A DNA stretch of 64,000 bases from Dickeya poaceiphila (GCF_007858975.2 NZ_CP042220.2:3534001-3598000); one strand, 5' to 3'; shown: positions 25,682 to 35,096, counted from the first letter of the stretch. Numbers and translations are program-made. Notes: generated by a model from the letters alone, not told the origin.

Positions 25682-26215
25682 ATGATACGATTTCTGATCC
25701 TCAGCCTGACGGTGTTGATGCTGCTGGCAGGCTGTCGCACTGACATTCACGATTACCGTGACCGACAGCCGCTATTCGATATCTTCCGCTATTTTCAGGG
25801 CCAGACGGAAGCCTGGGGGATGGTGCAGGCACACTGTGGTCAACAACTGCGCCGCTTTCACGTTGTTATGCACGGTGATGTCGAGGGCGACACGCTGACG
25901 CTTAACGAACGGTTTGTCTACGACGATGGCGAACAGCAGCGGCGCATCTGGCATATCCGCCGTATCAGCAGCGATAACTATGAAGGAACCGCAGAAGATA
26001 TTGAAGGCATCGCACGCGGCCAGGCGGCGGGCAACGCGTTTCACTGGCAGTACAGCATGAACGTGAAGGTGGACGGCACAACCTGGCTACTCGACTTCGA
26101 TGACTGGATGTTCCTGCAAGACGGCATCCACCTGTTTAATAAGACTGAAATGAAAAAATTCGGCATTACTGCAGGCTATGTCACGCTGTTTTTTAGTAAA
26201 GGAGCAACGCCATGA
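25682..26215 (+). CDS. DUF3833 family lipoprotein
   Basis: A 177-residue predicted lipoprotein with lipobox LLAGC (Cys18). The mature domain is of the DUF3833 type: FDIFRYFQGQTEAWGMVQ, LTLNERFVYDDGEQQRRIW, YEGTAEDIEG and ANYLDFDDWMFLQDG-like LLDFDDWMFLQDG, then MKKFGITAGYVTLFF. It is a usual member of the SDR/FAD/DUF1365/CFA operon. The 106-bp gap before it contains no convincing gene. In related operons a DUF2878 gene sits here, and I see only a 37-codon open stretch, so that gene is absent or decayed. Confidence 0.88.
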   Translation: MIRFLILSLTVLMLLAGCRTDIHDYRDRQPLFDIFRYFQGQTEAWGMVQAHCGQQLRRFHVVMHGDVEGDTLTLNERFVYDDGEQQRRIWHIRRISSDNYEGTAEDIEGIARGQAAGNAFHWQYSMNVKVDGTTWLLDFDDWMFLQDGIHLFNKTEMKKFGITAGYVTLFFSKGATP

Positions 26216-27171
26216 ACAGTAAACCTGTACTCGGCATTAGCGGATGTCTGACCGGCTCAACGGTTCGGTTTGACGGTGGGCATAAACGTATGCGTTTCGT
26301 GATGGATGAACTGGCGCAATGGGTAACGTTCAGGCCCGTCTGTCCGGAAATGGCTATCGGCCTGCCGGTTCCCCGTCCAGCACTTCGTCTTATCCAGACC
26401 GCCTGCGGTGATATCCGTATGCGTTTTAGCCATGCGCCGCAGCAAGATGTTACCGAAAAAATGGAAGACTTTGCCGCACATTATCTGCCCACGGTCGGCG
26501 AGCTGACCGGGTTCATCGTTTGCGCAAAATCGCCCAGTTGCGGCATGGAACGGGTACGCCTGTACGATGAGCAAGGTAATCGTGGCAGTAAAGAAGGTAC
26601 TGGTCTTTTCACCGCTGCGCTGTTGAAAGCATACCCCTGGCTTCCGGTCGAGGAAGATGGACGCCTGCACGACCCGGTGTTACGCGAGAATTTTATAGAG
26701 CGCCTGTTTGCGCTGCATGAGCTTAACGCGCTACGCGCCGACGGGCTAACCCGCCACGGTCTGCTGGCGTTTCACAGCCGATATAAACTTCAGCTACTGG
26801 CACACCATCAGGCAGGCTACCGCGAGATCGGCCCTTTTGTTGCCCGCCTCCACGAATGGAACGATCTGGATGCCTTTTTCATTGCTTACCGCGAAAAACT
26901 GATGGCGATTCTAAGACAACCAGCCTCGCGTAAAAACCACACCAATGTGCTGATGCACATTCAAGGTTATTTTCGTAACCAGCTCAATGATCGCCAGCGC
27001 GCGGAACTGCGAAAAGTCATTATCAATTATCGGGCTGGACGTCTGCCCATTCTCGCACCGCTCACGCTGCTGAAACACTATTTAGCCGAACACCCCGATG
27101 ACTATCTGTTGACGCAAAACTATTTTGATCCATACCCGGAAGAATTGGGATTGCGTTTAGCTGTCGTATAA
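26212..27171 (+). CDS. ybgA: YbgA-like protein (DUF523 plus DUF1722)
   Basis: A 319-residue two-domain protein. The N-terminal DUF523 domain (about residues 1-150) has LGISGCLTGSTVRFDGGHKR, RPVCPEMAIGLPVPRP and VCAKSPSCGMERVR. The C-terminal DUF1722 domain has THGLLAFHSRYKLQLLAHH (here TRHGLLAFHSRYKLQLLAHH split by position) and VLMHIQGYFRNQLNDRQR. E. coli YbgA lies beside photolyase phr and carries only DUF1722; the fused form is common in other gammaproteobacteria. A link with light or oxidative damage would fit this operon. It overlaps the DUF3833 stop (ATGA). Confidence 0.88.
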   Translation: MNSKPVLGISGCLTGSTVRFDGGHKRMRFVMDELAQWVTFRPVCPEMAIGLPVPRPALRLIQTACGDIRMRFSHAPQQDVTEKMEDFAAHYLPTVGELTGFIVCAKSPSCGMERVRLYDEQGNRGSKEGTGLFTAALLKAYPWLPVEEDGRLHDPVLRENFIERLFALHELNALRADGLTRHGLLAFHSRYKLQLLAHHQAGYREIGPFVARLHEWNDLDAFFIAYREKLMAILRQPASRKNHTNVLMHIQGYFRNQLNDRQRAELRKVIINYRAGRLPILAPLTLLKHYLAEHPDDYLLTQNYFDPYPEELGLRLAVV

Positions 27172-27315
27172 CCATCAACGTATAACCATTAAGTTAAGGG
27201 CAAGGCCCCATCCCAAAGGGCCATGAAACAGGTCAGATAACACCGTCAACATCACCTGCAACTGAAGCGTGACGGGGATACCATGTAGTGATAACTGCTA
27301 AAAAGAGAACGTGCT

Positions 27316-27951
27316 ATGCAACATATCATTGAGGGGTTCCTCAGTTTTCAAAAAGAAATATTTCCTCAACGTAAGGAGCTATTTCGCAGTCTGGCGGCCA
27401 GCCAGAATCCTAAAGCGCTGTTTATTTCCTGTTCAGACAGCCGTCTGGTGCCAGAGCTGGTTACCCAACAGGAACCGGGGCAGCTCTTTGTTATCCGCAA
27501 TGCCGGCAACATTGTGCCTTCTTTCGGCCCGGAGCCTGGCGGCGTCTCCGCCACTATTGAATATGCGGTGGTTGCGCTGGGCGTGACTGATATTGTGATC
27601 TGCGGTCATTCCAACTGTGGCGCGATGAAGGCCATCGCCTCATGCCAGTGCCTCGACCCGATGCCTGCCGTGGCGCACTGGCTACGTTACGCTGATGCCG
27701 CTAAAGCAGTCGTGGAGAAGAAAAGCTGGGATAACGAAACCGATAAAGTCAATGCGATGGTGGAAGAGAACGTCATTGCGCAACTGAACAATATCAAAAC
27801 ACATCCTTCCGTCGCTGTCGGGCTACGCAATAATGCGCTGCGACTGCACGGCTGGGTATACGATATTGAAAGCGGTGTGATTCGTACGCTGGATAAAAAC
27901 AGCAAAACGTTTGTCTCGCTGGCAGATAATCCACACGTTTGTTTCGAGTAA
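27316..27951 (+). CDS. cynT: Beta-class carbonic anhydrase, CynT type
   Basis: A 211-residue enzyme interconverting CO2 and bicarbonate. The zinc site is complete: [11 protein letters not shown] supplies the first Cys with the Asp/Arg dyad, and [12 protein letters not shown] supplies the His and second Cys. The sequence follows E. coli CynT closely ([47 protein letters not shown]) rather than Can. No cyanase or cyanate transporter gene is adjacent, so the role is probably general bicarbonate supply. The ATG at 27316 is preceded by AAGAGAA. Confidence 0.9.
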   Translation: MQHIIEGFLSFQKEIFPQRKELFRSLAASQNPKALFISCSDSRLVPELVTQQEPGQLFVIRNAGNIVPSFGPEPGGVSATIEYAVVALGVTDIVICGHSNCGAMKAIASCQCLDPMPAVAHWLRYADAAKAVVEKKSWDNETDKVNAMVEENVIAQLNNIKTHPSVAVGLRNNALRLHGWVYDIESGVIRTLDKNSKTFVSLADNPHVCFE

Positions 27952-28777
27952 CGCCACTTTCAGCCAGTAAGAATGCCCTGCTGCATTACGTAGCAGGATG
28001 ATGTGGCAGGGCATATACATAAAGAATCAACACGTGCAGTAGTAATCGGTTGCAGTGACACTCTCTGAACGCCTGATTAATCTGACCATGGCAGTCATGA
28101 CGCCATAAACACACAGCTATCCTCACGCTGGCACCCTGCCAACCAGGTAGTTATCGAATTTATCACCGCCGGCTTCACATCTTCACTTTGCGTCCTGACA
28201 CGTCGTATTTCTTGATCTCACATATTCAACTACCTGACTATTTCCCAGGATACAAAAAGCGCCTTCACAGTGACGACATCTTAATATTCATAAATTTACA
28301 TCCTGAAAACAAAATAATAACTAATATTCATTATTTCACGTATAAATTAACTCCCGTTTTCCGGATAGGGAATGTGAATTGTGGATAGGGATGTGAAACG
28401 CAATCATGATGCAGCGCCTGACATTTTTCTTGTCTTCACTATTAACGTTATATGTTGTGCGGTCTTTAGCGCTTCTGTGTCGCTGTACTGCCCAATTTCT
28501 TATGGCCTGCGTGTAGTGAAAAAATACTTTTTATGAAGGAAGGGGGCTACTTTCACCGCAGTACGCATCTTAATTAGGATTATTCTTATTCGCCGTAATG
28601 AAGGTAGTTTTGCAGCGCTTTCTTGCACATTTTCTGGAAATACAATCGGTAATATCCTGGCTCAGAGGGAATTAAGAGAGCAAGCCTGTGCAACGCCAGA
28701 TCATTTTACTGTCACAGGTAATGATATGAATACCGGAATATTTATATTTACTTTTATATGGTTAAAAAAGAGGTGTT
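27952..28777. other. Intergenic region without a clear gene
   Basis: This is 826 bp with no convincing protein gene. A hairpin CCTGCT...AGCAGG (27978-27998) follows the carbonic anhydrase gene but lacks a U-tract. A 37-codon open frame near 28407, MMQRLTFFLSSLL..., encodes a hydrophobic peptide but has no good ribosome site. The last 100 bp must carry the promoter of the binding-protein gene. Confidence 0.5.
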
Positions 28778-29566
28778 ATGGTTATGTTTAGAAAATTATA
28801 TATTCTGCCAATTATTATCATTTTCACGATTTCACCATTGGCCTTTGCCCATCAGGGAGTCATTCGCATTGGTGTCGATTTAACGTTTTCTCCCTTTCAA
28901 AGCAGAGACATAAATGGTAATCCAGCAGGATTTGAAATCGATATAACTGATGCTATCTGCAAATCAGTAAATGCAAAGTGTGATTATATCGTAAACACAT
29001 TTGACTCACAGATTCCGGCGCTTCTCGCCAAAAAAATAGACGTCATCTCACCGCTTGCAGTAACGCGAAAGAGAAAGGAAGCGATAGATTTCAGTAACTA
29101 TGTTTTTCATATACCAACCAGACTCGTCGCAAGAAAAACAGCAACGTTTCTTCCGCAGGCTGACATGCTTCGGGGGAAAAACATAGGGGTACAACAAGGA
29201 ACGATTCAGGAAACCTATGCCAACAAATACTGGCTGCCTGCCGGAGTTAATGTGAAAAGCTATCCTGATCAGGAAGCGATTTATGAAGATTTGTATGCCG
29301 GAAGACTTGACGGCGCACTGTGCCCGTCGGTTTCCATCACATTCGGATTTTTACAAACCCCGGAAGGTAAAGATTTTGAATTAAAGGGTCCCGAAGTCAC
29401 TGATGCCAATCTATTCAGCATCGGTTCAGCCTACGGTATACGCAAAGGCGATACCGAAACCAAGCAACTTTTCAATCAGGGACTACAGAATATAATCAAC
29501 AACGGTACATTTGCACATATCAAGAAACGATATTTTGGCGATATTGATTTAAGCGTAAAAGAATAA
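28778..29566 (+). CDS. Amino-acid ABC transporter periplasmic binding protein
   Basis: A 262-residue solute-binding protein of the SBP_bac_3 family (HisJ/ArgT type). A signal peptide ends near SPLAFA. The mature part starts with IRIGVDLTFSPFQSRDINGNPAGFEIDITDAICKSVNAKCDY, the family signature, followed by VISPLAVTRKRKEAIDFS, GKNIGVQQGTIQETYA and a C-terminal GTFAHIKKRYFG. By resemblance it binds a basic or polar amino acid. No permease or ATPase gene is nearby, so it is an orphan using components encoded elsewhere, or a sensor. Base composition is slightly lower in GC than its neighbours. Confidence 0.88.
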   Translation: MVMFRKLYILPIIIIFTISPLAFAHQGVIRIGVDLTFSPFQSRDINGNPAGFEIDITDAICKSVNAKCDYIVNTFDSQIPALLAKKIDVISPLAVTRKRKEAIDFSNYVFHIPTRLVARKTATFLPQADMLRGKNIGVQQGTIQETYANKYWLPAGVNVKSYPDQEAIYEDLYAGRLDGALCPSVSITFGFLQTPEGKDFELKGPEVTDANLFSIGSAYGIRKGDTETKQLFNQGLQNIINNGTFAHIKKRYFGDIDLSVKE

Positions 29567-29639
29567 TGGCGGCTATGCTTAACTGATTCTTCCAGAAACT
29601 CTGTACGATTTCTTTTTTTAGTTCGATCTTTTTCTCAGT

Positions 29640-29660
29640 CCCGGCCACAACAAGGCCGGG
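29640..29660. terminator. Hairpin between binding protein and membrane protein genes
   Basis: CCCGGCC (29640-29646) pairs with GGCCGGG (29654-29660) around ACAACAA, between convergent genes. It has no clear U-tract, so it is only a probable terminator. Confidence 0.45.
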
Positions 29661-29778
29661 AACAGGCACAGCACCGCTAAACCGGATAGTATGTGATGAC
29701 AGCCCTCAATGATCGTCTCTGTAATTGTTGATGCCTCGCACGTCGGAGGATGTCGTTACGCTCACAATCTGTGATGAT

Positions 29779-30711
29779 TCAAAACACCATCCCATGCAGC
29801 ACTGTTCTAACCGCAATACCGAACAGTGCGCCCAATCCAGCGTAGCGAAACAGACGAGTAAAGCGGGAACCCACGCCAAGAAAAATGCCTATCCCCGGTA
29901 AATCAAACGTCTGAATCAGTAATCCGGCGGAGGCGTTGATCTGACTGGCAGTCATCTTCCCTTGCTGCATCAAGTCCGACACCACACCAAAATAAGCGGT
30001 ACCGCCCGCCAGGCATTTCACCAGCGTCGGCATCACGAAAACCGGCGAAATATGGGCAGCAGCCAGCAGTGGTGAGAAAAAGCGCTCAAGCGCCGTCACC
30101 GCGCCAGCGGCTTCCAGTATGCCGACAATCGTCATGGAGAGAATCAGCATCGGCACCGACCCAAGCGCCAGCCGGATGGCATCAGCACCAGCACTATTAA
30201 TAATGCCGATGAGTCCTCTGGCGGAAGGCTCATCAGCAGAGAGTTCGCCGGAGCGCTGGCTCTCTACGACAGACAGATTGCGCCCCAGCACATGATAGGT
30301 CAGCGCAGCGGCGGCCAGCCCGCCGACAATCGAGATGACAATCGCTCCCGCCCAGTGCAGGCCAAACGGCGTCAGCGGATAAAACACGTTGCCCTGCCCC
30401 ATGGCGAACACCATCGCCAGCGTCGCCGCCATATGACGATCAGACACGCCGCGTTTTTCCATCATCGATAACGTTGCCAACGGCGCGGCAAAACTGACGA
30501 AATTGAGCTGAATCAGCGCGAAGGTGCTCATCCCGGTGAGCCCGAAGGGCTTGAGAATCGGCGCCATCCAGCGCACCAGCGCATCCACAACGCCTTTCAC
30601 TTCCAGAAACCGCATGATGACCAGCATCACCACCATAATCGGCAACAGTGTATACAGTGCAACGTCAACCGAGGCTTTCCCCGATGACATGATAATTCCA
30701 ATCACGTTCAT
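29779..30711 (-). CDS. Nucleoside-recognition (Gate) domain membrane protein
   Basis: A 310-residue inner-membrane protein with about eight hydrophobic segments and two Gate (nucleoside-recognition) half domains, the fold shared by YjiG/YjiH-like and spore-maturation SpmA/SpmB proteins. Recognisable parts are ALYTLLPIMVVMLVIMRFLEVKG, FVSFAAPLATLSMMEKRG and MPTLVKCLAGGTAYFGVV. I chose the ATG at 30711 because GGGA lies 6 nt upstream; the longer frame adds 13 unlikely residues. Substrate and role are unknown. It stands alone, divergent from mltB. Confidence 0.75.
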   Translation of the reverse strand: MNVIGIIMSSGKASVDVALYTLLPIMVVMLVIMRFLEVKGVVDALVRWMAPILKPFGLTGMSTFALIQLNFVSFAAPLATLSMMEKRGVSDRHMAATLAMVFAMGQGNVFYPLTPFGLHWAGAIVISIVGGLAAAALTYHVLGRNLSVVESQRSGELSADEPSARGLIGIINSAGADAIRLALGSVPMLILSMTIVGILEAAGAVTALERFFSPLLAAAHISPVFVMPTLVKCLAGGTAYFGVVSDLMQQGKMTASQINASAGLLIQTFDLPGIGIFLGVGSRFTRLFRYAGLGALFGIAVRTVLHGMVF

Positions 30712-31015
30712 GTAATGTCCCTGCACGGGTGCAACTATTTCAATTGTCATTTCAAGTCATTCCAATTGTCCGGTTACCCGATGACTGCCGCTGACGGCGC
30801 ACTCCCGGATTTTCCGCCCGGTTATTTTCGTGACAATCATCACAATATTCCAGAACGTTTTTTACCAACGCAGCATCAGAGGATTGCAATACTCAGGCGC
30901 ACCGGCTGACAGATAATCCATCGTTCGCCAGAACGTCACAATTCGGTTTTTTCCCTATGGACGTTGCGCTACCATGGCCGCCACGTTGTTTTTGACTGAA
31001 TTATATGGATATCTG
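30712..31015. promoter_or_regulatory. Divergent intergenic region upstream of mltB
   Basis: This 304-bp gap between divergent genes must hold the promoters of mltB and of the Gate-domain gene. Nothing I recognise as a specific operator, RNA or gene is visible. Confidence 0.4.
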
Positions 31016-32119
31016 ATGCGTCGCCTGGTTGCTGTTCTCCCGCTGTTGCTGGCGCTGTCTGCCTGCAGCAACAAATCCGCTGAGCCCGCCGGGGCTGAAA
31101 TTATTGGTACACCCGCCACCAACGCCCCGTCCGGCGGCTTTTTATTATCCCCCGCTCATGCCGGCGGCCTGCTGACCAGCGGCGATTTCGCCAACAGCCC
31201 GGAGGTGGACCGCTTCGTGGATAAAATGGTGAGACAGTACGGCTTTGAGCGCCAGCAACTGCACGACGTGCTGGCGCAAGCGCAGCGGCTGGACTGGGTA
31301 ATAAGACTCATGGATAAACAGGCGCCCGCGCCGTCAACCGCCACGCCCTCCAACACGCCCAACGGCGCCTGGCTGCGTTACCGCAAGCAGTTCATCACCC
31401 CGGATAACCTGCAAAACGGCGTCGCATTCTGGAACCAGTATCAGGACGCACTGGAGCGCGCCCGGCAGGTTTACGGCGTACCACCGGAGATCATCGTCGG
31501 TATTATCGGGGTAGAAACCCGTTGGGGCCGGGTGATGGGCAAAACCCGCATTCTGGATGCGCTGGTCACGCTGTCTTTCGCTTACCCACGCCGCGCCGAG
31601 TACTTCCAAAGCGAGCTGGAGTACTTTTTGCTGATGGCACGGGAAGATGGGTTTGACCCGCTGTCACTGCGTGGTTCGTTTGCTGGCGCGATGGGCTACG
31701 GCCAGTTCATGCCGTCAGCATTCAAGAAATACGCGGTGGATTTCAACGGCGACGGCGTTCCCAACCTGTGGGACCCGGTGGACGCCATCGGCAGCGTCGC
31801 CAACTACTTCAAATCAAACGGCTGGCAACCTAACCAGCAGGTCGCCATACCCGCCAGCGGTCAGACTTTCTCGCTGGAAACCGGCTTTAAAACCCGTTAC
31901 TCCCTGTCAACGCTGGCAGCGGCAGGGCTGCGCCCGACTGCGTCACTGGGTGGCTATCAGGAAGCCAGTCTGCTACGCCTCGACATGGGCAGCTACTACC
32001 AATTCTGGTACGGCCTGCCAAACTTCTACGCCATCACCCGTTACAACCACAGCGTGCACTACGCGATGGCGGTATGGCAGTTAGGGGAAGAAGTCAGAAA
32101 AGCACGGCAGGGGTATTAA
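31016..32119 (+). CDS. mltB: Membrane-bound lytic murein transglycosylase B
   Basis: A 367-residue outer-membrane lipoprotein that cleaves glycan strands of peptidoglycan, leaving 1,6-anhydro-muramic ends. The lipobox is LSAC (Cys17). The catalytic domain has IIVGIIGVETRWGRVMGKTRILDALVTLSF with the catalytic Glu, GAMGYGQFMPSAFKKYAVDFNGDGVPNLWDPVDAIGSVANYF, and the C-terminal FYAITRYNHSVHYAMAVWQLGE. Length and motifs agree with E. coli MltB. The ATG at 31016 gives the proper lipoprotein leader; an earlier in-frame start does not. Confidence 0.95.
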   Translation: MRRLVAVLPLLLALSACSNKSAEPAGAEIIGTPATNAPSGGFLLSPAHAGGLLTSGDFANSPEVDRFVDKMVRQYGFERQQLHDVLAQAQRLDWVIRLMDKQAPAPSTATPSNTPNGAWLRYRKQFITPDNLQNGVAFWNQYQDALERARQVYGVPPEIIVGIIGVETRWGRVMGKTRILDALVTLSFAYPRRAEYFQSELEYFLLMAREDGFDPLSLRGSFAGAMGYGQFMPSAFKKYAVDFNGDGVPNLWDPVDAIGSVANYFKSNGWQPNQQVAIPASGQTFSLETGFKTRYSLSTLAAAGLRPTASLGGYQEASLLRLDMGSYYQFWYGLPNFYAITRYNHSVHYAMAVWQLGEEVRKARQGY

Positions 32120-32129
32120 GTCTGGACCT

Positions 32130-32157
32130 GGCTGTTGAACAACAGCCGGGTTGTTTT
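32130..32157 (+). terminator. mltB intrinsic terminator
   Basis: GGCTGTT, loop GAAC and AACAGCC form a stem followed by GGGTTGTTTT, 10 bp after the mltB stop. The rest of 32158-32604 holds no clear gene apart from the open segment discussed in the findings. Confidence 0.75.
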
Positions 32158-32604
32158 AGCAGCCGGAACAGCGACGGATAATCAACGCAGCCATCGCCCG
32201 GTGCGGATCAACGGGTTGGGCGGCATGTTCCGCGAACAACCGTGTCACCTGAGTGACAAGGACATCGTGGTATATCAATCAGCTTCGGCCAGATGAATGT
32301 CAGTCAGGCAACCTCCCGGCAGACAGGTTCTTATTCTCTGGCCGACTCTTTCATTCCTCACGCCGCGCCCCTCGTTACCAACGCTATGAAACCGCATAGG
32401 CAACCCCTTCTCTTTTCACACCTCGCTTTAAGATGCGCAATTTCTGCGCCACCACCGAAAAAGGCGGGGTTCGGCGACCGGAAAAAAGTCCCGCCTCGCG
32501 GCATGAAGTGATACTCTTGCAGCCACAGATCAAGACGTCTTATCAGGCGCCAGACAGTTCAACGAACCTATAACGGAAAACGATCCCATAACGGAAAGAG
32601 TGAT

Positions 32605-33705
32605 ATGAGTAAAATTCGGGTTGGCGTGGTTTTTGGTGGTAAATCCTCTGAGCACGAAGTGTCACTGCAGTCCGCAAAAAATATTGTGGATGCGATTGAT
32701 AAAACACGGTTCGATGTGGTGCTGTTAGGCATCGACAAGCAAGGGGAATGGCACGTTAACGATGCCTCCAACTACCTGCTCAACGCCAACAACCCAGCGC
32801 TGATCGCCCTGAACCGCTCCAGTCAAAACGTGGCGTTGATCCCAGGACAAACCCATCATCAGTTGATCGACACGGCCAGCGCCAGTGCCCTGTCGCAGAT
32901 TGACGTCATTTTCCCGATCGTTCACGGCACGCTGGGCGAAGATGGTTCATTGCAAGGCCTGTTGCGCATGGCGAACATTCCGTTTGTCGGCAGCAGCGTA
33001 CTAGGTTCTGCGGTCAGCATGGATAAAGACGTTACCAAACGCCTGCTGCGCGATGCCGGATTGCAGGTAGCGCCGTTCATCACGCTGACCCGCGCCAACC
33101 GCGCTCGCCACCCTTATGAGCATGTCACCACTCAACTCGGCCTGCCGTTGTTCGTCAAACCCGCCAATCAGGGATCGTCCGTCGGCGTCAGCAAGGTGCG
33201 CAATCAGGCGGAATTCGAACAGGCGGTCGATCTGGCGTTCAGTTACGACCATAAAGTGCTGGTGGAGTCGGCGATTATTGGCCGGGAAATCGAATGTGCG
33301 GTGCTGGGCAACGACTACCCGAAAGCCAGCGTCTGCGGTGAAGTGGTGCTGCATGACGAGTTCTATTCCTACGACACCAAATACATCAACGAAGACGGCG
33401 CCGCCGTAGCGATTCCGGCAGCGATGGACGACGAGGTACATCAACGTATCCGCGACATCGCCTTGCAGGTGTTCCAGGCATTGGATTGTCAGGGCATGGC
33501 GCGGGTAGACGTGTTCCTGACGCCGGACCAACAGGTTGTCGTTAACGAGGTTAACACCCTGCCCGGTTTCACCAACATCAGTATGTACCCGAAACTGTGG
33601 GAGGCCAGCGGCCTTGGCTACACCGACCTGATCACCCGGTTGATTGAACTGGCGCTGGAACGCCATGCGCAAGACAGCAATCTGCAAAGCTCGGTGCGCG
33701 AGTGA
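32605..33705 (+). CDS. ddlA: D-alanine--D-alanine ligase A
   Basis: A 366-residue ATP-grasp ligase making D-Ala-D-Ala for peptidoglycan precursors in the cytoplasm. Motifs are [19 protein letters not shown] (N-terminal substrate region), [43 protein letters not shown] and the metal/phosphate-binding [25 protein letters not shown]. Length and sequence follow E. coli DdlA rather than the shorter DdlB. Its neighbour mltB is also a cell-wall gene, though a terminator separates them. GGAAAGAG upstream supports the ATG at 32605. Confidence 0.96.
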   Translation: MSKIRVGVVFGGKSSEHEVSLQSAKNIVDAIDKTRFDVVLLGIDKQGEWHVNDASNYLLNANNPALIALNRSSQNVALIPGQTHHQLIDTASASALSQIDVIFPIVHGTLGEDGSLQGLLRMANIPFVGSSVLGSAVSMDKDVTKRLLRDAGLQVAPFITLTRANRARHPYEHVTTQLGLPLFVKPANQGSSVGVSKVRNQAEFEQAVDLAFSYDHKVLVESAIIGREIECAVLGNDYPKASVCGEVVLHDEFYSYDTKYINEDGAAVAIPAAMDDEVHQRIRDIALQVFQALDCQGMARVDVFLTPDQQVVVNEVNTLPGFTNISMYPKLWEASGLGYTDLITRLIELALERHAQDSNLQSSVRE

Positions 33706-33713
33706 TGAATGCG

Positions 33714-33742
33714 GCTCCGGCGTGCGCAACGCCAGCCGGAGC
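33714..33742. terminator. Hairpin between convergent ddlA and yciI-like gene
   Basis: GCTCCGGC (33714-33721) pairs with GCCGGAGC (33735-33742). It is followed on the plus strand by GCGTTTA. It probably serves both convergent genes. Confidence 0.5.
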
Positions 33743-33750
33743 GCGTTTAG

Positions 33751-34035
33751 TCAGATACGGCTCAGAGCCGCGAAGGCATCAATGGTCGTCAGCGGCTGAA
33801 AATCAATCACCTCGTAATTGGCTACCGCCTGAAATGGGTCCTGCTGTAGAAAATCATCCAGCGTTTCTCGTCCAACGCTCTTAGCCAGAATCACCCCTCC
33901 GGTACGCGGGTTCTTACGCCCGGATGCCACAAACATCCCCTGTTCATATCCCCGTTTTAACCAGGTCACATGCCTTTCCAGCAAGTTTTCCACTTCATCC
34001 AGCGGCGCGTTGTATGTCAGGCTGATGATATACAT
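33751..34035 (-). CDS. YciI family protein
   Basis: A 94-residue protein of the YciI/YCII family with a dimeric alpha-beta-barrel fold. Features are MYIISLTYN, the conserved His-Asp style region ERHVTWLKRGYEQGMFVASGRKNPRTGGVILAKS and DDFLQQDPFQAVANYEVIDF. The conserved His in ERHVTWL is the family's putative catalytic or metal residue. The biological role is not established. The start at 34035 overlaps the 3' end of the upstream glyoxalase gene by about 40 bp, so the two are probably cotranscribed. Confidence 0.85.
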   Translation of the reverse strand: MYIISLTYNAPLDEVENLLERHVTWLKRGYEQGMFVASGRKNPRTGGVILAKSVGRETLDDFLQQDPFQAVANYEVIDFQPLTTIDAFAALSRI

Positions 34036-34444
34036 GGCTATTCTCTTTGTTATTCGTCGGCATTGGCCAGCGCCCTTGCTGCAATACCACCCGATAACCG
34101 TCGGGATCACAGAAAGTTTTGCCCTGCCGCTCCCAGTAAGGATTAAATGACGCTACCACGCTGAAACCAGCCTGCACCATGCGATGACAGGACGCCTGCC
34201 ATTCGTCATGATCGGCAATGTACAGCACAAGTAAATCGTCTTCCGTCGGCGCTGGCATGACCGGATGAGCGTGACAAACGGTAAATTCAAGGTGCCAGGC
34301 CAGCCCTTGTCGCCCCAGCATAACACCACTGAAACCGTCATGTTGCGCAAACGAACCGACTTTCTGTAACCCCAGTCCGTTACAGTACATCTGTTCGCTC
34401 CGTTGCAGGTCCGTTACTGGCCGCGCCACGCGCAATGTGGTCAT
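33995..34444 (-). CDS. VOC/glyoxalase superfamily protein
   Basis: About 149 residues with two beta-alpha-beta-beta-beta units of the vicinal-oxygen-chelate fold. Landmarks are LRVARPVTDLQRSEQMYCNGLGLQKVGSF, WHLEFTVCHAHP and KTFCDPDGYRVVLQQ, where the His and Glu-type metal ligands normally lie. It may be a dioxygenase, lyase or resistance protein; the substrate is unknown. AAGGAG lies upstream, and the second of two adjacent ATGs (34444) has the better spacing. The extra C-terminal 19 residues overlap the YciI gene and are probably not functionally important. Confidence 0.8.
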   Translation of the reverse strand: MTTLRVARPVTDLQRSEQMYCNGLGLQKVGSFAQHDGFSGVMLGRQGLAWHLEFTVCHAHPVMPAPTEDDLLVLYIADHDEWQASCHRMVQAGFSVVASFNPYWERQGKTFCDPDGYRVVLQQGRWPMPTNNKENSHVYHQPDIQRAAG

Positions 34445-34579
34445 CATTACTCCTTTTCTATCGCTGATAAGCAGTTTGATATCACAGTTTGCCGCCACTG
34501 GCTATTTTGCTTATTCCCCTTTTTTATCATGGAATTATGTGGAATAGTGCTTCGATTGTTGGTCAATAAGGAGCCTGGA

Positions 34580-35062
34580 ATGCCCGCACATCGCCTGTCA
34601 TTGTTTACCATCCGGCACGAAGCCGTGGATCAGCCCGACATCCTGACGCTATTAGAAAAACTGGATGCTTATCAGTCTGCGTTGTATCCGGCAGAATGCT
34701 GCCACTTCACCGATCTGCGTACCGTACCCGCCGATGAACTGATTTTTCTGGTGATCCGCCACCGTGATGGGCACGCGGTGGGCTGTGGCGCCCTCTGGTT
34801 GCGGCAACCGGGAGAAGGCGAGATGAAACGCATTTATGTCGAGCCGACCTGCCGCGGCAGCGGGGCGGCGGATCAACTCATGCGGCAGTTGGAACAGCAG
34901 GCCCGTCTGGCAGGCTGCCAGGTGATTCGACTGGAAACCGGCATCCATCAACCACAGGCAATCCGGCTTTACCAACGCCATGGTTATCGCCTGTGTGGCC
35001 CGTTTTTTCCTTACGGCGACGATCCGCTCAGCGTCTATATGGAAAAAATGCTAACTGATTGA
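34580..35062 (+). CDS. GNAT family N-acetyltransferase
   Basis: A 160-residue acetyl-CoA-dependent acetyltransferase. The acetyl-CoA binding region is seen in GEGEMKRIYVEPTCRGSGAADQLMRQLEQQA, containing the R/Q-x-x-G-x-G/A loop in slightly altered form (CRGSGAA). It is followed by IRLETGIHQPQAIRLYQRHGYRLCGPF. The substrate is unknown. The frame is open far upstream, but AAGGAG 6 nt before the ATG at 34580 fixes the start. It is transcribed divergently from the glyoxalase/YciI pair. Confidence 0.88.
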   Translation: MPAHRLSLFTIRHEAVDQPDILTLLEKLDAYQSALYPAECCHFTDLRTVPADELIFLVIRHRDGHAVGCGALWLRQPGEGEMKRIYVEPTCRGSGAADQLMRQLEQQARLAGCQVIRLETGIHQPQAIRLYQRHGYRLCGPFFPYGDDPLSVYMEKMLTD

Positions 35063-35096
35063 TGTTAAAAAACCATTGCAGCGCCTAAAATTAATG

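Noticed and set aside
28407..28520. Small hydrophobic ORF MMQRLTFFLSSLL...
   Set aside because: No convincing ribosome site or conservation evidence; mentioned only in the gap note.
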